Source of the DNA: CAVWDU01 sp963753815
GTDB lineage: Bacteria > Pseudomonadota > Gammaproteobacteria > Pseudomonadales > Halieaceae
Direction of reading: 5' to 3'
Assembly (NCBI GenBank): GCA_963753815.1
Contig: CAVWDU010000004.1
Span: 496,001 to 560,000, forward strand
DNA: 64,000 bases
Part shown: one piece after another, positions 1-9,886 of the stretch
How the letters are laid out: each line of letters begins with the position of its first letter
Position numbering within the stretch: the first letter of the stretch is position 1
Made by a program: the position numbers and the translations under genes
Notes under the pieces: generated by a model
Told to the model about the DNA's origin: nothing
Database searches by the model: none
The model's input: the letters and a program-made list of their open reading frames with translations, nothing else

Positions 1-739
1 GCTGTGCTGTCCGCGCCTCCATCTGCTCGAGGAGAATCCTGCCCAGGGTAATATCACGGTGGAAGCGGTCTTCGGCGTCGATAACGTGCCACGGGCAGCT
101 CGCACTGTCCGTCTGGGCGAGCAGTCGTGACGCCGACTTCATCTGTTTCTTGTAGGGTACTTTGTGGTGGTCAAACGACCGTGGCACGCGCGGGTTCTGT
201 TGCATTCGCGGTGCCTGCTCGGCAAGCTGTAGCTTCTGGGCTTTCTTGCCCACATGCAGCCAGAGCTTGACGATGAGTGCGCCGTCGTCGTAGTGCGCGG
301 ATTCAAATCGATTGATCTCTTCGCAGCGTCGGCGCAGCGCCTTGCCGGACAGGTTGCTGGTCAGCAGTGCGGAGCCCGGCCTGGCATACCAGCCGTTGAT
401 GTACAGTCCAATCTGCCCCGCCGGTGGCAGCCGGCGCCAGAAACGCCAGAAATAGGGCCTCGATTCCTCTTCGTCGGAATGCAGCCAGAAGCCCTCGGTC
501 TCAATCCCCCTCGGATCCATCCACTCGTTGAGCCTGTGTACGGCCGACCCCTTGCCGGCCCCATCCAGCCCGCCAATGATGACCAGTACCGGGTACTCGG
601 CTTCCTGCACGGCGAACTGTGCGGCGAGCAGTGCCTGTCTCAGGCCGAGGGCGTCCTCGTCGAACTCGGACCTCGACAGCCGGTTACCCAACTGGATGTC
701 CTCCAGTTTGGCGAGTTTTTTGTGGGACTGAGCGGCCAT
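1..739 (-). CDS. pap: Polyphosphate:AMP phosphotransferase (PPK2 family), 5' part only
   Basis: The reading frame opens at ATG 739 and runs off the left edge, giving about 246 N-terminal residues. A Walker A-like loop (GGLDGAGKGSA, about residues 53-63) is followed by LNEWMDPRG and by RPYFWRFWRRLPP, all typical of the PPK2 superfamily. The early loop and the wording of the second block fit the N-terminal half of the tandem-domain polyphosphate:AMP phosphotransferases of pseudomonads (about 500 residues), which make ADP from AMP and polyphosphate in the cytoplasm. A single-domain PPK2 cannot be excluded because the C-terminus is outside the window. It is transcribed away from tamA. Confidence 0.85.
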   Translation of the reverse strand, partial: MAAQSHKKLAKLEDIQLGNRLSRSEFDEDALGLRQALLAAQFAVQEAEYPVLVIIGGLDGAGKGSAVHRLNEWMDPRGIETEGFWLHSDEEESRPYFWRFWRRLPPAGQIGLYINGWYARPGSALLTSNLSGKALRRRCEEINRFESAHYDDGALIVKLWLHVGKKAQKLQLAEQAPRMQQNPRVPRSFDHHKVPYKKQMKSASRLLAQTDSASCPWHVIDAEDRFHRDITLGRILLEQMEARTAQ

Positions 740-769
740 TGTTGTGTGCTCTCGAAAAGGTACCGCAGT

Positions 770-775
770 TATAAT
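770..775 (+). promoter_or_regulatory. Possible -10 element for tamA
   Basis: A perfect TATAAT lies in the divergent gap between the polyphosphate kinase gene and tamA. No good -35 hexamer is seen at the usual distance, so this is only a candidate. A transcript starting near 782 would include either tamA start codon (805 or 850). Confidence 0.3.
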
Positions 776-804
776 AGACCTTCTACCTGCACGGACTCCA
801 GCGT

Positions 805-2646
805 ATGGCATCCAGAGCCCCACAGGCCGCATCCAGATGGGCGGCTCCGATGTCGATCTCCATCGCCGGGCGTTTTTGGGTGCGCTTGGTACAGTACCTT
901 CCCCGGGTGCGGGCAGCTGTGCTGGGCCTGTGTCTGCTTTCGCTGCACGGTGGCGTTGTCGCCGACGGGCTCAGGTACTCGGTTTCGGGAGTCGACGGCG
1001 CGCTGAAGGACAACATCGAGGCCTGGCTGGGCGAGCCGCCTGAAACAGCAGCCGGCAGGGAAAACTTCGCCGGCGCCGCGCGAGAACGTGCGCTTAACGC
1101 ACTGCACGCGATGGGCTACTATGCCGCGGAGGTGGAGGTTACCGTCAACCGCGACCGCAGCACGTGGCGGCTCAAGGTGCGGGCGTCTCCCAACGACCCG
1201 GTGCGGATCAGGGACGTGCAGGTGCGGGTTACAGGCGATATTGCCGATACCGATCTCGTATCGGATCTGGTGGGGGATCCGCCGCTGAAGACCGGGGCCG
1301 TTTTCAACCACGGCACCTACGAAGCGCTGAAGTCGACACTGGTAGCCACGGCACAGCGTCACGGCTTTTTTGACGGTCGTTTTACCAGCAATCGCGTGGC
1401 CGTCAACCTCGCCGAGAAGACTGCGGACATCGACCTGGCTTATGACTCCGGTTCTCGCTACAGGTTCGGCGCACTGCAATTCGACCCCGATCAGATCAGC
1501 GACACGCAGGTAGACTCGCTGGCAAGTTTCAGCGATGGAGACCCGTTCGAGTTATCCAGCCTGCAGCGGCTGCAGGCAGACCTGCAGCGCACTGGCTACT
1601 ACTCCAGCGTTCTGCTGCGACCCGACTTCGACGCTGCTGAAGATGGACGCATCCCGGTGTCGCTATCGCTGACGCCGGCTAAACGCCACAGCTTTAATCT
1701 CGGCATTGGGTTTCGCACCGATACCGAGGAACGTGTATCAGTAACCTGGCGCACGCCGAAAATTAACGCGGCCGGGCACAGCCAGGAAACCCGGCTCGAG
1801 TACTCACCGATCAATCCCAGTGGCAGGACCACCTATCGAATCCCGCTGACTCACCCCCTGAACGACGTGCTTCATCTGACCGCGCGGGTGGAAGACAACG
1901 AGTTCGGCGACCTGGACAGCCGCCAGAGCGAACTCGGGATACGGCGGGAATTCCGGCGCAAGCAGTGGGTAGACAGTTATCTGGTCAGGGCGCTGGATGA
2001 ACGGTGGGACGTTGCCGGGCAGTCGCAGGAGAATGTTTACGTGTTGCCTGGGTTCACACTGTCCAAACGTTCGCTCAGCGGGCCATTGACCGACCCTTCC
2101 CACGGCTTCAGCCAGTTCTACCAGCTGGAAGGGGCCAGTGAAGCGTTGGGATCGGATATCGACCTGGTCCGGGGTTACGTGCGGTTCGGGGCGATCACGA
2201 CTCTCACTCCCGGACATCGGTTGGTCGGCCGGCTCGAACTCGGCGCGGCGTGGGTCGATGACAGTGACAGAACTGAACTGGCGCCTTCACTCAATTTTTT
2301 TGCCGGAGGCGCGCAGAGTATCCGCGGGTTCGCCTACCAGTCGATCGGCAATACTGAGGAGGTCGAAAATGAAGACGGCACGACTCGCCGCATCGTGGTG
2401 GGTGGAGACAAACTCGTCGTTGGCAGCGTGGAGTACCAGTACGACTACAACGATAACTGGCGCGCGGCGCTGTTTTCCGATTTCGGGGATGCCTTCGACA
2501 GCGGGGAATTCGATAGCCACTACTCGCTGGGTTTCGGAATCCATTACCTGACGGTGGTCGGTGCCATCAAGGCGCAGATCGCCTACCCGTTGAGTGAGGA
2601 TGATCCCTCGTGGCGATTCCATCTCGATATCGGGGCGCAGTTTTGA
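805..2646 (+). CDS. tamA: TamA, outer-membrane Omp85 component of the translocation and assembly module
   Basis: 613 residues from ATG 805; ATG 850 is an equally possible start, since neither has a clear ribosome binding site. A hydrophobic signal segment (about residues 40-54) is followed by POTRA-type repeats (about 56-270) and a 16-stranded Omp85 barrel ending in Phe. The conserved loop-6 motif appears as IRGF at residues 506-509. In the family, TamA sits in the outer membrane and works with inner-membrane-anchored TamB in autotransporter assembly and phospholipid transport. The stop codon overlaps the putative TTG start of tamB, so the two are probably translationally coupled. Confidence 0.93.
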   Translation: MASRAPQAASRWAAPMSISIAGRFWVRLVQYLPRVRAAVLGLCLLSLHGGVVADGLRYSVSGVDGALKDNIEAWLGEPPETAAGRENFAGAARERALNALHAMGYYAAEVEVTVNRDRSTWRLKVRASPNDPVRIRDVQVRVTGDIADTDLVSDLVGDPPLKTGAVFNHGTYEALKSTLVATAQRHGFFDGRFTSNRVAVNLAEKTADIDLAYDSGSRYRFGALQFDPDQISDTQVDSLASFSDGDPFELSSLQRLQADLQRTGYYSSVLLRPDFDAAEDGRIPVSLSLTPAKRHSFNLGIGFRTDTEERVSVTWRTPKINAAGHSQETRLEYSPINPSGRTTYRIPLTHPLNDVLHLTARVEDNEFGDLDSRQSELGIRREFRRKQWVDSYLVRALDERWDVAGQSQENVYVLPGFTLSKRSLSGPLTDPSHGFSQFYQLEGASEALGSDIDLVRGYVRFGAITTLTPGHRLVGRLELGAAWVDDSDRTELAPSLNFFAGGAQSIRGFAYQSIGNTEEVENEDGTTRRIVVGGDKLVVGSVEYQYDYNDNWRAALFSDFGDAFDSGEFDSHYSLGFGIHYLTVVGAIKAQIAYPLSEDDPSWRFHLDIGAQF

Positions 2647-5600
2647 GGCGATTCCTGCAAGCAGTCTCTCTTCTCGTATTGCTGGCTCTCGGCGCGATGT
2701 TGGCCGCACCCTTTACCGCAACCGGCTCGCGCGCACTGGCCGACCTGGCCAATCGTTTCTTCCCGGTGGATATTCGCTACCAAAGCGGCGCGCTGTTTGG
2801 CGAACTGGAACTGGCGTCCGTTTCGGTGTCGCTGGAATCACTGTCGCTGCGCTTGGATGGCGTCCGCAGCGAGATGGACCCGGGGTGTCTGCTCGGTAGT
2901 CGGCTGTGCTGGCGGCGGCTGGGTGCAGCAGCGGTGGTGTTGGAAATCTCTGGGGATGATTTGCCGGCGGAGGAGGCACCGCGGCGGCAATTACTCGAGT
3001 TGCCATTCGGGCTTTCGGCCGAGGCACTGAAAGTGGACCGCCTGGATATAACCTGGCCCGGGGGCAGTTGGGTGAGTGACCTGGATGCGTCGCTGGTGCT
3101 CGCGGGCTCGCAGCTCAGTGTTGCCCGGCTCGCCGTCGCTCATGCGCAGCTTACCCTGATTGATGACGAGAGTGAGCCGGCGTTGACGCCCTCAACGCGG
3201 GCTGGTGTTATCGATCCCCCACGGACCGTGCTGCCGGAAGTATTCCTGCCCCTGCATATCGCGGTCGAGACAGCAAGCCTGGACCGGTTGACCCTGGTGA
3301 CGAGCAGCCTTGAGTCCCGTTTCGAGTCGCTCGAGCTGGTCGCGCAGTGGGAGGGCCACGCGCTGACTGTCGAGCGACTGGCGGTGGTTCACGAGACCTG
3401 GGGTGAAGGCGTCGCAGCGTTCACGTTGACATACAGGGATGAGTGGCCCTTGTCGGTGCACGCAGTAGTTGACCTCGCGGGCTCGGGCTATCCTGTCGAG
3501 CTGCAACGCTACCGTGCCGAATTGGGCGTGGATGGCAGTCTCGGGGGGTTGGAGGTCAGCCTTCGGGAACCCGATGCGCAGGCGATCGACTTGCAGGCAG
3601 ATCTCGACATACTGGACAACGAGATGCCATTTCTGGTGCAGGGCATTGTGCGGTGGGAGCGGGCCCCGGCCTTGACCGACTGGGTCGCCCATCGGCTGGA
3701 GAATGTCGGCGACATCCAACTGCAGGAACCGCTGGAGCTTCGGGCGCGTGGCAATCGTACGCAGCAGCGTCTCGAACTGACGGGCGGAGCGAGCGGGCTT
3801 GGCTACCGGGACATGCGGGTGGACCTCAGGGGTGAACATCGCGCTGGGCAGCTGCGTATCGACAGGCTGCACCTGGAGGATGCCGCGGGTCATAGGGCGT
3901 CGGCTTCCGGCACCCTCGAAACGGGGCCCACGCTGACCTGGGATGTGCTGCTCTCGGCAAGGGATTTCACCCTGCCAGACTACCCGGGTGTGCCCCAGGG
4001 GATTGTCAGCGGTGAGCTGGCTGTCGCGGGGGAGCGATCGCGCGGGGGCTGGCGCGTCGAGGTCAGCAATGCCGACCTCGCCGGGGAGGTCGGCGGCCAG
4101 CCGGCGACAATCCGGGGACGAGCGCAACTGGATTCCGACACGCTGGTCGGCGATGCCGAGCTGCAGGCCGTTATCAACGGCGCGCAACTGGAGTTGCAGA
4201 ACCCCTCCAAAGCGGGGGCGGAGCTGACACTGGTCATCGATGATCTCTCGCGCTGGGCAGAAGACGCGTACGGGTCCCTGGAGGCGACCGGTCGTCTGGT
4301 GGACCAGGGCCGGCAGCTCCGGCTGGAAGGTCGATCATCGGCGCTGGGCTGGAATGACTGGAGCGGCCGTGGGCTTGAGTTCAGCGGGGACCATGCGCTG
4401 ACCGCTGACCGCCTGCCCGATCTCGATCTGCGGCTGGCAGAGTTCAGCGGTAGCGGTTTAACAGCAAGCAATATCAGTCTTCGCGGCGGCGGTGCCCTGG
4501 CGCGTCACCGTTTCCAGTTGTCTTCCAGTGGCGACCTCGACGGGACACTGGCAATCTCCGGCGGTATGACCGCTGGCGGTTGGCATGGCGTGCTTGCGGC
4601 TGCGGCGCTCGGCACGCCACTGGGTTCCTGGACACTCCCCGAGAGCGTCGACCTCAGGTGGGTTGCAGAGCAGGAGACGCTGGTCGTCGCCGACCACTGC
4701 TGGTTGCAAGCCGGCGCGCGCTTGTGCGCAGGGAACCTTCGCCTCGGTACCGCGACGGGTCAGGCGTCGCTGGCTTACGAAGGCGACGTTGGGCAACTGG
4801 TCGGCTCGCTGGCAGATGATTTTTCCGTCAGCTCCCGAATCGATGTGCAGCTCGACCTCGATTGGTCTCCGGGTGGCGGTGTGAGGGTCGCCGGAGCGGC
4901 CAGCACTCAATCGGGTCGCCTGATGCGCCTGCAGGGGGGAGAGGAGACGGGCACCTTGCGGTGGGGCCCTTCATCAGCTGACTTCGACTGGGCCGATGGC
5001 GCACTGGACTGGCGATCACGGCTGGCGGTGCTTGATGGAACGGTGTCAGCCGTTCTCGCTCTGCCCGATACCGGTGACGGGGAACTGGCCGGCGAGGTCC
5101 TGCTCGAGGGATTGCAGTTGCGCGAATTGGCCTCGGCTGTGCCCGGGGTCGCGGCGACCGGCGGTGAGCTCAATGGGGCCATCGATCTCGGCGGTACGGT
5201 CGATGCGCCGCTGCTGGAGGGGAGGGTCCTGTTGGCGGATGGTCGGTTTACCAGCGAGCAGTTGCCGACCGAACTTGTATCGCTCAACCTCGCGATCGAC
5301 TTTGCCGGTGCGACCGCCGGTATCGAAGGCCAGGGCGTGCTTGGCGGGGGTCCTATTGCCTTCGATGGCGTGTCGGAGTGGGCAGATGAACCCGGGATTA
5401 CGCTGAACATCAGTGGCAGAAAACAAACACTGCGGCGGCCTCCGTCGTTGGAGTTGCAGGTCAGCGAGCAATTGACGCTCACCGCCGACCCCCGGTCATT
5501 GTCCGTGCGCGGCGAGATCGAGGTGACCGATGGCCGCTTCGAGTTCGACTCACTGGCGCCCGGCGGGGTTAGCCTGTCCCGAGACGTGGTGGTCGTCGAC

Positions 5601-6350
5601 GCCAAGGTAGAGCCGGAGAACATAGCTCAGGCGCTGAACACCGAGCTCGATATCGACGTCACCATCGACGAGCGCTTCCAGATCATCGGCGATACACTGA
5701 ACGCAAATATCGGCGGGCAGTTGAACCTCACCCAGCGACCTGGTCTACCCCTGGAACTGTTCGGCAACCTCAACGTTATCGGCGGTGAACTGGACGTGTA
5801 CGGCCAGCGTCTGTTGGTCAAGCGGGGCTCGGTAAGCTTCACAGGTCCACCGGAGATGCCCGAACTCAACCTGCGCGCCGAGCGCAATATCCGTGCTGAA
5901 AACGTGACCGCCGGCGTGTGGGTAAGGGGGCCGGCGGATGCGCTGGAGCTGGAAATCTACGCCGATCCGGCGATGCCACAAACCGAGGCACTGTCCTATC
6001 TCACGCGTGGACGCGGCCTCGATTCCGGTGCCGGTAGCGGGGTGGACGCCGCGGCCGTGGCAGTGTCGATGGGCATGGGGGCGCTCAACCGGACAGCAGT
6101 GGTGCGTGGCCTGGAACGCCTGCCCGGGGTCAGCAATGTGGAGTTCGGGACCGGCCAGTTGGAGGAGGAGACCACCGCTACGGTCAGCGGTTACCTCGGT
6201 GAGCGCATCTACCTGTCCTACGGCATCGGTCTCAACGAACCCGTAAACGTACTCACCGGCCGGCTGTATCTGAAGACCCGGCTATGGCTTGAGATGGTGA
6301 GCGCGCTGGAAAACTCCCTGGACATCTACTACAGCTTCGATATCGACTGA
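2643..6350 (+). CDS. tamB: TamB, inner-membrane-anchored envelope protein (DUF490 C-terminus)
   Basis: About 1235 residues. One N-terminal hydrophobic anchor is followed by a very long region of alternating beta strands and the C-terminal DUF490 domain, recognisable from LSYLTRGRGL and the end YYSFDID. TamB bridges the periplasm to TamA and, as an AsmA-like lipid-conduit protein, probably carries phospholipid along its groove. I place the start at TTG 2643, which overlaps the tamA stop (TTGA) and leaves a short n-region before the anchor; GTG 2610, with GAGGA upstream, is the alternative. Length is similar to E. coli TamB (1259). Confidence 0.92.
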   Translation: MRRFLQAVSLLVLLALGAMLAAPFTATGSRALADLANRFFPVDIRYQSGALFGELELASVSVSLESLSLRLDGVRSEMDPGCLLGSRLCWRRLGAAAVVLEISGDDLPAEEAPRRQLLELPFGLSAEALKVDRLDITWPGGSWVSDLDASLVLAGSQLSVARLAVAHAQLTLIDDESEPALTPSTRAGVIDPPRTVLPEVFLPLHIAVETASLDRLTLVTSSLESRFESLELVAQWEGHALTVERLAVVHETWGEGVAAFTLTYRDEWPLSVHAVVDLAGSGYPVELQRYRAELGVDGSLGGLEVSLREPDAQAIDLQADLDILDNEMPFLVQGIVRWERAPALTDWVAHRLENVGDIQLQEPLELRARGNRTQQRLELTGGASGLGYRDMRVDLRGEHRAGQLRIDRLHLEDAAGHRASASGTLETGPTLTWDVLLSARDFTLPDYPGVPQGIVSGELAVAGERSRGGWRVEVSNADLAGEVGGQPATIRGRAQLDSDTLVGDAELQAVINGAQLELQNPSKAGAELTLVIDDLSRWAEDAYGSLEATGRLVDQGRQLRLEGRSSALGWNDWSGRGLEFSGDHALTADRLPDLDLRLAEFSGSGLTASNISLRGGGALARHRFQLSSSGDLDGTLAISGGMTAGGWHGVLAAAALGTPLGSWTLPESVDLRWVAEQETLVVADHCWLQAGARLCAGNLRLGTATGQASLAYEGDVGQLVGSLADDFSVSSRIDVQLDLDWSPGGGVRVAGAASTQSGRLMRLQGGEETGTLRWGPSSADFDWADGALDWRSRLAVLDGTVSAVLALPDTGDGELAGEVLLEGLQLRELASAVPGVAATGGELNGAIDLGGTVDAPLLEGRVLLADGRFTSEQLPTELVSLNLAIDFAGATAGIEGQGVLGGGPIAFDGVSEWADEPGITLNISGRKQTLRRPPSLELQVSEQLTLTADPRSLSVRGEIEVTDGRFEFDSLAPGGVSLSRDVVVVDAKVEPENIAQALNTELDIDVTIDERFQIIGDTLNANIGGQLNLTQRPGLPLELFGNLNVIGGELDVYGQRLLVKRGSVSFTGPPEMPELNLRAERNIRAENVTAGVWVRGPADALELEIYADPAMPQTEALSYLTRGRGLDSGAGSGVDAAAVAVSMGMGALNRTAVVRGLERLPGVSNVEFGTGQLEEETTATVSGYLGERIYLSYGIGLNEPVNVLTGRLYLKTRLWLEMVSALENSLDIYYSFDID

Positions 6351-6525
6351 CAGCCAAGTGCCAGGACGAGCGCTTCAGACTATTGGTGAGCGAAGCGGGC
6401 CGGCCCACCTCTGAACAATCGCAATCGCGTTCAGCGGAGCTTTGAAGCGTCCGGAGCAAGGCGCATCACGCCGCACTTGGCCGTGTTAATGGCCGCAGTA
6501 GTCCTTAGCAAGCGTGCCCTTGCTG

Positions 6526-7185
6526 TCAGGCCGTCTTGGGCAGGATATAGAGCTCGACCCGGCGGTTCTGCTCGCGCCCGGTGGGTGTGGCGTTATCCGC
6601 GATCGGCTGGGTGAGTCCCGCGCCCTGCACCAGCATGCGGCTGCTTGCCACGTTCTGCGTCACGAGGTAGTTGGCGACACTCTGTGCCCGTCGTTCGGAC
6701 AGCGTCTGGTTGTAGGAAGCGGCACCGGTGTTGTCGGTATGGCCGGTCACGCGCAGCGCCGTCTCGCCGTATTTCGCCAGCACCTGGCCGACGGAATTGA
6801 GCACCGGGTAGAAGTCGCCGCGAAGGTTATAGGAATCGGTCTCGAAGGTGATGTTGCCCGGCATGATCAGGCGGATGCTGTCACCCTCGCGGGCGACGCT
6901 TACACCGGTGCCCTGCAGCTCTTCACGCAACTTCGCTTCCTGAGCATCCATGTAGGCGCCGACACCGGCACCGATGACGCCGCAGCCCAGCGCCGCGTTG
7001 CGGGCATGTTTGCTGGAATCCATCGAGCCGATGATGCCACAGGCGGCCGCAGCCCCCGCGCCATAGACCGCGGAGCGGCGGGCTTTCTCCTCACCGGTGT
7101 AGGGGTCAGAGGTGCACCCGGACATGAGCAAGCCGGCGATAGCCAGGGCGGGGAGGGCGAGGTAGTTCATGGTATTGGCGTCCAT
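6526..7185 (-). CDS. yiaD: YiaD-like OmpA-family outer-membrane lipoprotein
   Basis: 219 residues, the same length as E. coli YiaD. A signal peptide ends in lipobox LMSGC (Cys24), followed by the family signature DPYTGE, a glycine-rich helical segment (about 38-82) and the YMDAQEAKLRE stretch. The C-terminal OmpA-like peptidoglycan-binding domain (about 105-216) carries TGHTDNTG and NRRVEL. It should tether the outer membrane to the cell wall. An internal ATG at 7170 (residue 6) would give a more ordinary signal peptide. It is convergent with tamB across a 175-bp gap and appears monocistronic. Confidence 0.9.
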   Translation of the reverse strand: MDANTMNYLALPALAIAGLLMSGCTSDPYTGEEKARRSAVYGAGAAAACGIIGSMDSSKHARNAALGCGVIGAGVGAYMDAQEAKLREELQGTGVSVAREGDSIRLIMPGNITFETDSYNLRGDFYPVLNSVGQVLAKYGETALRVTGHTDNTGAASYNQTLSERRAQSVANYLVTQNVASSRMLVQGAGLTQPIADNATPTGREQNRRVELYILPKTA

Positions 7186-7482
7186 CGGTTACAGAGTGGC
7201 GGCAGGGCCCGGGACAGACGTCGTCACGGCCGCCTTGTCGGGCGGCCGCCATTGTAATGGAAAGCGTTGCACGCTGGAACCGGTCGCTGTTTTTCGGTAG
7301 TTTGGCCCGACGTTGAGCGGCGGGGTGTGGGTATCAGGACGGTGTCAGATACATTGATTGAAAACATCGGGGCCCTCTCGGTCTGGCCTGGTCGAGCAGC
7401 GTGCCACCGGTCCGCCGCGCCATCGGGCGCCGCGCCATCGGGCGCCGCATGACTTCCTGTGCCCCGCTGCGGAGGCCGGCCT
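7186..7482. other. Intergenic region between yiaD and the DUF457-type hydrolase
   Basis: About 300 bases between divergently transcribed genes. The only structure I see is a short direct duplication, GCCATCGGGCGCCGC twice at about 7420-7449. Open frames here are shadows of the GC-rich sequence. I see no convincing -10/-35 pair. Confidence 0.5.
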
Positions 7483-8481
7483 GTGGACCCGGTAAGCCAG
7501 GGGGTGCTCGGGGCCGCGCTGTCCCAGAGCGCGAGTTCTGCGCCGCGGGTGGTCATGGCCGGCCTGCTGGGATGCCTGGCCGGCATGAGCGCGGATCTCG
7601 ACGTGCTTATCCGCTCCGAAACCGATCCGCTACTGTTCCTGGAGTACCACCGGCAGTTCACCCACTCCCTGGTTTTCATCCCGCTGGGCGGACTGCTCTG
7701 CGCATTGGTGTTGCACCTGCCACTGGGTGCCCGGAGCGGGCTGCGATTCTCCCAGACGTTGCTGTTTTGTATCCTCGGCTACGCCACTCATGGGCTGCTC
7801 GACGCCTGTACCACCTACGGGACGGTGTTGCTGTGGCCATTCTCCGGGGCTCGCGTCGCCTGGAACACCATCTCCATTATCGACCCACTGTTCACAGTGC
7901 CATTGCTGGTGGCTACCGTCGCTGCCGCCGTGATCCGCCAGCCGCGTCTGGCCGTGCTGGGTATGGGCTGGGCACTATGCTATCTCGCATTCGGCTGGCA
8001 CCAGCGCAATGAGGCGGCGGCGGCGGGGCAGGCACTGGCCGAGCGCCGCGGGCACCAGCCGCTTCGCCTGGAGGCCAAGCCGAGTTTCGGTAACACCCTG
8101 TTGTGGAAAATTGTCTACGAGACCCCGGACCGGTATTTCGTTGATGCGGTGAGAGTGTGGCCGGGGCCGCGATTGTACCCGGGCGATAGCGTGCTCAAGC
8201 TGGACAGTGACAGAGATTTTCCCTGGTTGAGTCCGGCATCGCAGCAGTCCCGAGACCTGGCGCGGTTTCGCTGGTTCAGCAATGGGTATGTGGCCCGCGA
8301 CCCGGTTGATGACAACCGGGTCATCGACATCCGTTATTCGATCGTGCCCAACGAGATAGCACCATTGTGGGGGATCGACCTCAAGCCCAATGCCACGCCC
8401 GATACGCACGTCGACTACCGGGTCAGTCGCAACGCCTCGTCGGAGCTCCGGCAACGGTTCTGGAACATGCTGACCCACTGA
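7483..8481 (+). CDS. Inner-membrane metal-dependent hydrolase, YdjM/DUF457 family
   Basis: 332 residues from GTG 7483. I chose this start because GGAGG lies 7 bases upstream (7471-7475) and because the protein then begins VDPVSQGVLGAA, matching the usual MDP(I/L)SxGxLGA opening of the family. Several hydrophobic helices in the first 180 residues carry the conserved polar motifs MSADLDVL, HRQFTHSL and THGLLDACTTYG, whose His and Asp residues probably bind metal. The C-terminal third is soluble. Family members are called LexA-regulated membrane hydrolases; the substrate is unknown. It is convergent with the aminotransferase gene, with no obvious terminator in the 49-bp gap. Confidence 0.82.
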   Translation: MDPVSQGVLGAALSQSASSAPRVVMAGLLGCLAGMSADLDVLIRSETDPLLFLEYHRQFTHSLVFIPLGGLLCALVLHLPLGARSGLRFSQTLLFCILGYATHGLLDACTTYGTVLLWPFSGARVAWNTISIIDPLFTVPLLVATVAAAVIRQPRLAVLGMGWALCYLAFGWHQRNEAAAAGQALAERRGHQPLRLEAKPSFGNTLLWKIVYETPDRYFVDAVRVWPGPRLYPGDSVLKLDSDRDFPWLSPASQQSRDLARFRWFSNGYVARDPVDDNRVIDIRYSIVPNEIAPLWGIDLKPNATPDTHVDYRVSRNASSELRQRFWNMLTH

Positions 8482-8530
8482 ACCGGCGAACGAACGCCAA
8501 CCCCTGTGTGTGAGTGCGGTACAACAGCAT

Positions 8531-9709
8531 TTACTCGTCGAGTATGGCCTGGGCCGCGGGGATCGCGGCGCCCGGCTTGATGTCACAGGGCTGGCCGGCA
8601 AGCACCGCTTCCAGTGCTCCCAGGCAGTACAGTACATTGCGCGGTCGGCTGGCGTGGCCCATCAGGCCGATGCGCCAGGTCTTGCCAGCCAGGGCCCCGA
8701 GCCCAGCACCGATTTCGAGGTCGAAGCGGCTCAGCAATTCCCCGCGGACCGTCGCATCATCCGCGCCGGCGGGAATGACAACCGAGTTGAGCTGGGGCAG
8801 GCGGTTTCCGGCGCTTACAGCCATGGATAGACCCATCGCCTCCAGCCCGGCCACCAGTGCGTTGTGGTTATGGCGGTGGCGTGCAAAGGACGCCTCCAGG
8901 CCCTCTTCCCGGAGAATCAGCAAAGCCTCGTGCAGGGCATACAGGTTATTCACCGGGGCGGTGTGGTGATAGGCGCGCTTGGCGTTACCACCCCAGTATC
9001 CCATGACCAGCTGCATGTCGAGGAACCAGCTTTGTACGGGGTGCTCTCTCGCCTCGATGCGCGCGACCGCCCGCTCGCTGAACGTCACCGGGGACAGTCC
9101 GGGAACGCAGGACAGGCATTTCTGGGTGCCAGAATAGACCGCATCCGCGCCCCATTCATCGACCCGCAGGTCTATGCCCCCGAGCGATGTGACAGTATCC
9201 ATGATGCTGAGCGCCCCGTGCTCCCTGGCGAGCGCGCACAGTGCTGCCCCATCGCTGCGAGCACCGGTTGACGTTTCCGCATGGACAAAGGCCAGCACGC
9301 TGGCTTCGGGGTGTTCAGCCAGCGCCCGGGCGGCCTTGTCGATGCTGACCGGGTCGCCCCAGCTATCCTCCACCATCACGGCGGTCGCGCCGCAGCGCTC
9401 GACGTTCGCTTTCATCCGCCCGCCGAACACGCCATTCTGGCAAACGACCACCGTATCCCCCGGTGACACGAGATTGACGAAGCACGCCTCCATGCCCGCC
9501 GACCCGGGTGCAGACAGCGGCAGCGTCAACTCGTTCTCGGTCTGGAAGGCGTATTGCAGCAGCCCCTTGATGTCGTCCATCAGCCCCACGAACAGGGGAT
9601 CGAGGTGGCCGATCGTAGGCCGGCCTAGCGCCGCCAGCACACGCGGCGAAACGTCCGAGGGGCCAGGACCCATCAGGGTCCGCTGGGGCGGGTGGAATGC
9701 GCTGCTCAT
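8531..9709 (-). CDS. Class V PLP aminotransferase, alanine-glyoxylate / serine-pyruvate type
   Basis: 392 residues from ATG 9709, with a GGAG ribosome site just upstream. The opening GPGPSDVSPRVL and IGHLDP, the phosphate-binding GSAGMEA and the PLP-binding lysine in SGTQKCLS (Lys197) identify an AGXT-like enzyme. Such enzymes move the amino group of alanine or serine to glyoxylate, making glycine, and act in the cytoplasm in photorespiration-like glyoxylate disposal or serine metabolism. The exact substrate pair cannot be read from sequence. The frame stays open upstream to about 10024, but that extension lies in repeats and is not coding. No partner gene is adjacent. Confidence 0.88.
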   Translation of the reverse strand: MSSAFHPPQRTLMGPGPSDVSPRVLAALGRPTIGHLDPLFVGLMDDIKGLLQYAFQTENELTLPLSAPGSAGMEACFVNLVSPGDTVVVCQNGVFGGRMKANVERCGATAVMVEDSWGDPVSIDKAARALAEHPEASVLAFVHAETSTGARSDGAALCALAREHGALSIMDTVTSLGGIDLRVDEWGADAVYSGTQKCLSCVPGLSPVTFSERAVARIEAREHPVQSWFLDMQLVMGYWGGNAKRAYHHTAPVNNLYALHEALLILREEGLEASFARHRHNHNALVAGLEAMGLSMAVSAGNRLPQLNSVVIPAGADDATVRGELLSRFDLEIGAGLGALAGKTWRIGLMGHASRPRNVLYCLGALEAVLAGQPCDIKPGAAIPAAQAILDE

Positions 9710-9886
9710 CGGTCTGTTCTCCGTGATTGAAAGCCGGCAACGGTAACAGGTTTCGGCGGGCCGCTTAAGTGGGTTCCGCGAATACAGTGAATTGATGCCT
9801 GAAATATCCAACGCGCCGATGCTTGCTGCTCCCACCGGCCCCCTCCGCACCTCGCCGGCTTCAGCAGTGGGTGACCTACGCTGACA

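Noticed and set aside
254..1006. Open frame of 250 codons on the plus strand
   Set aside because: It is antisense to the polyphosphate kinase gene and then overlaps the start of tamA; its composition is not protein-like.
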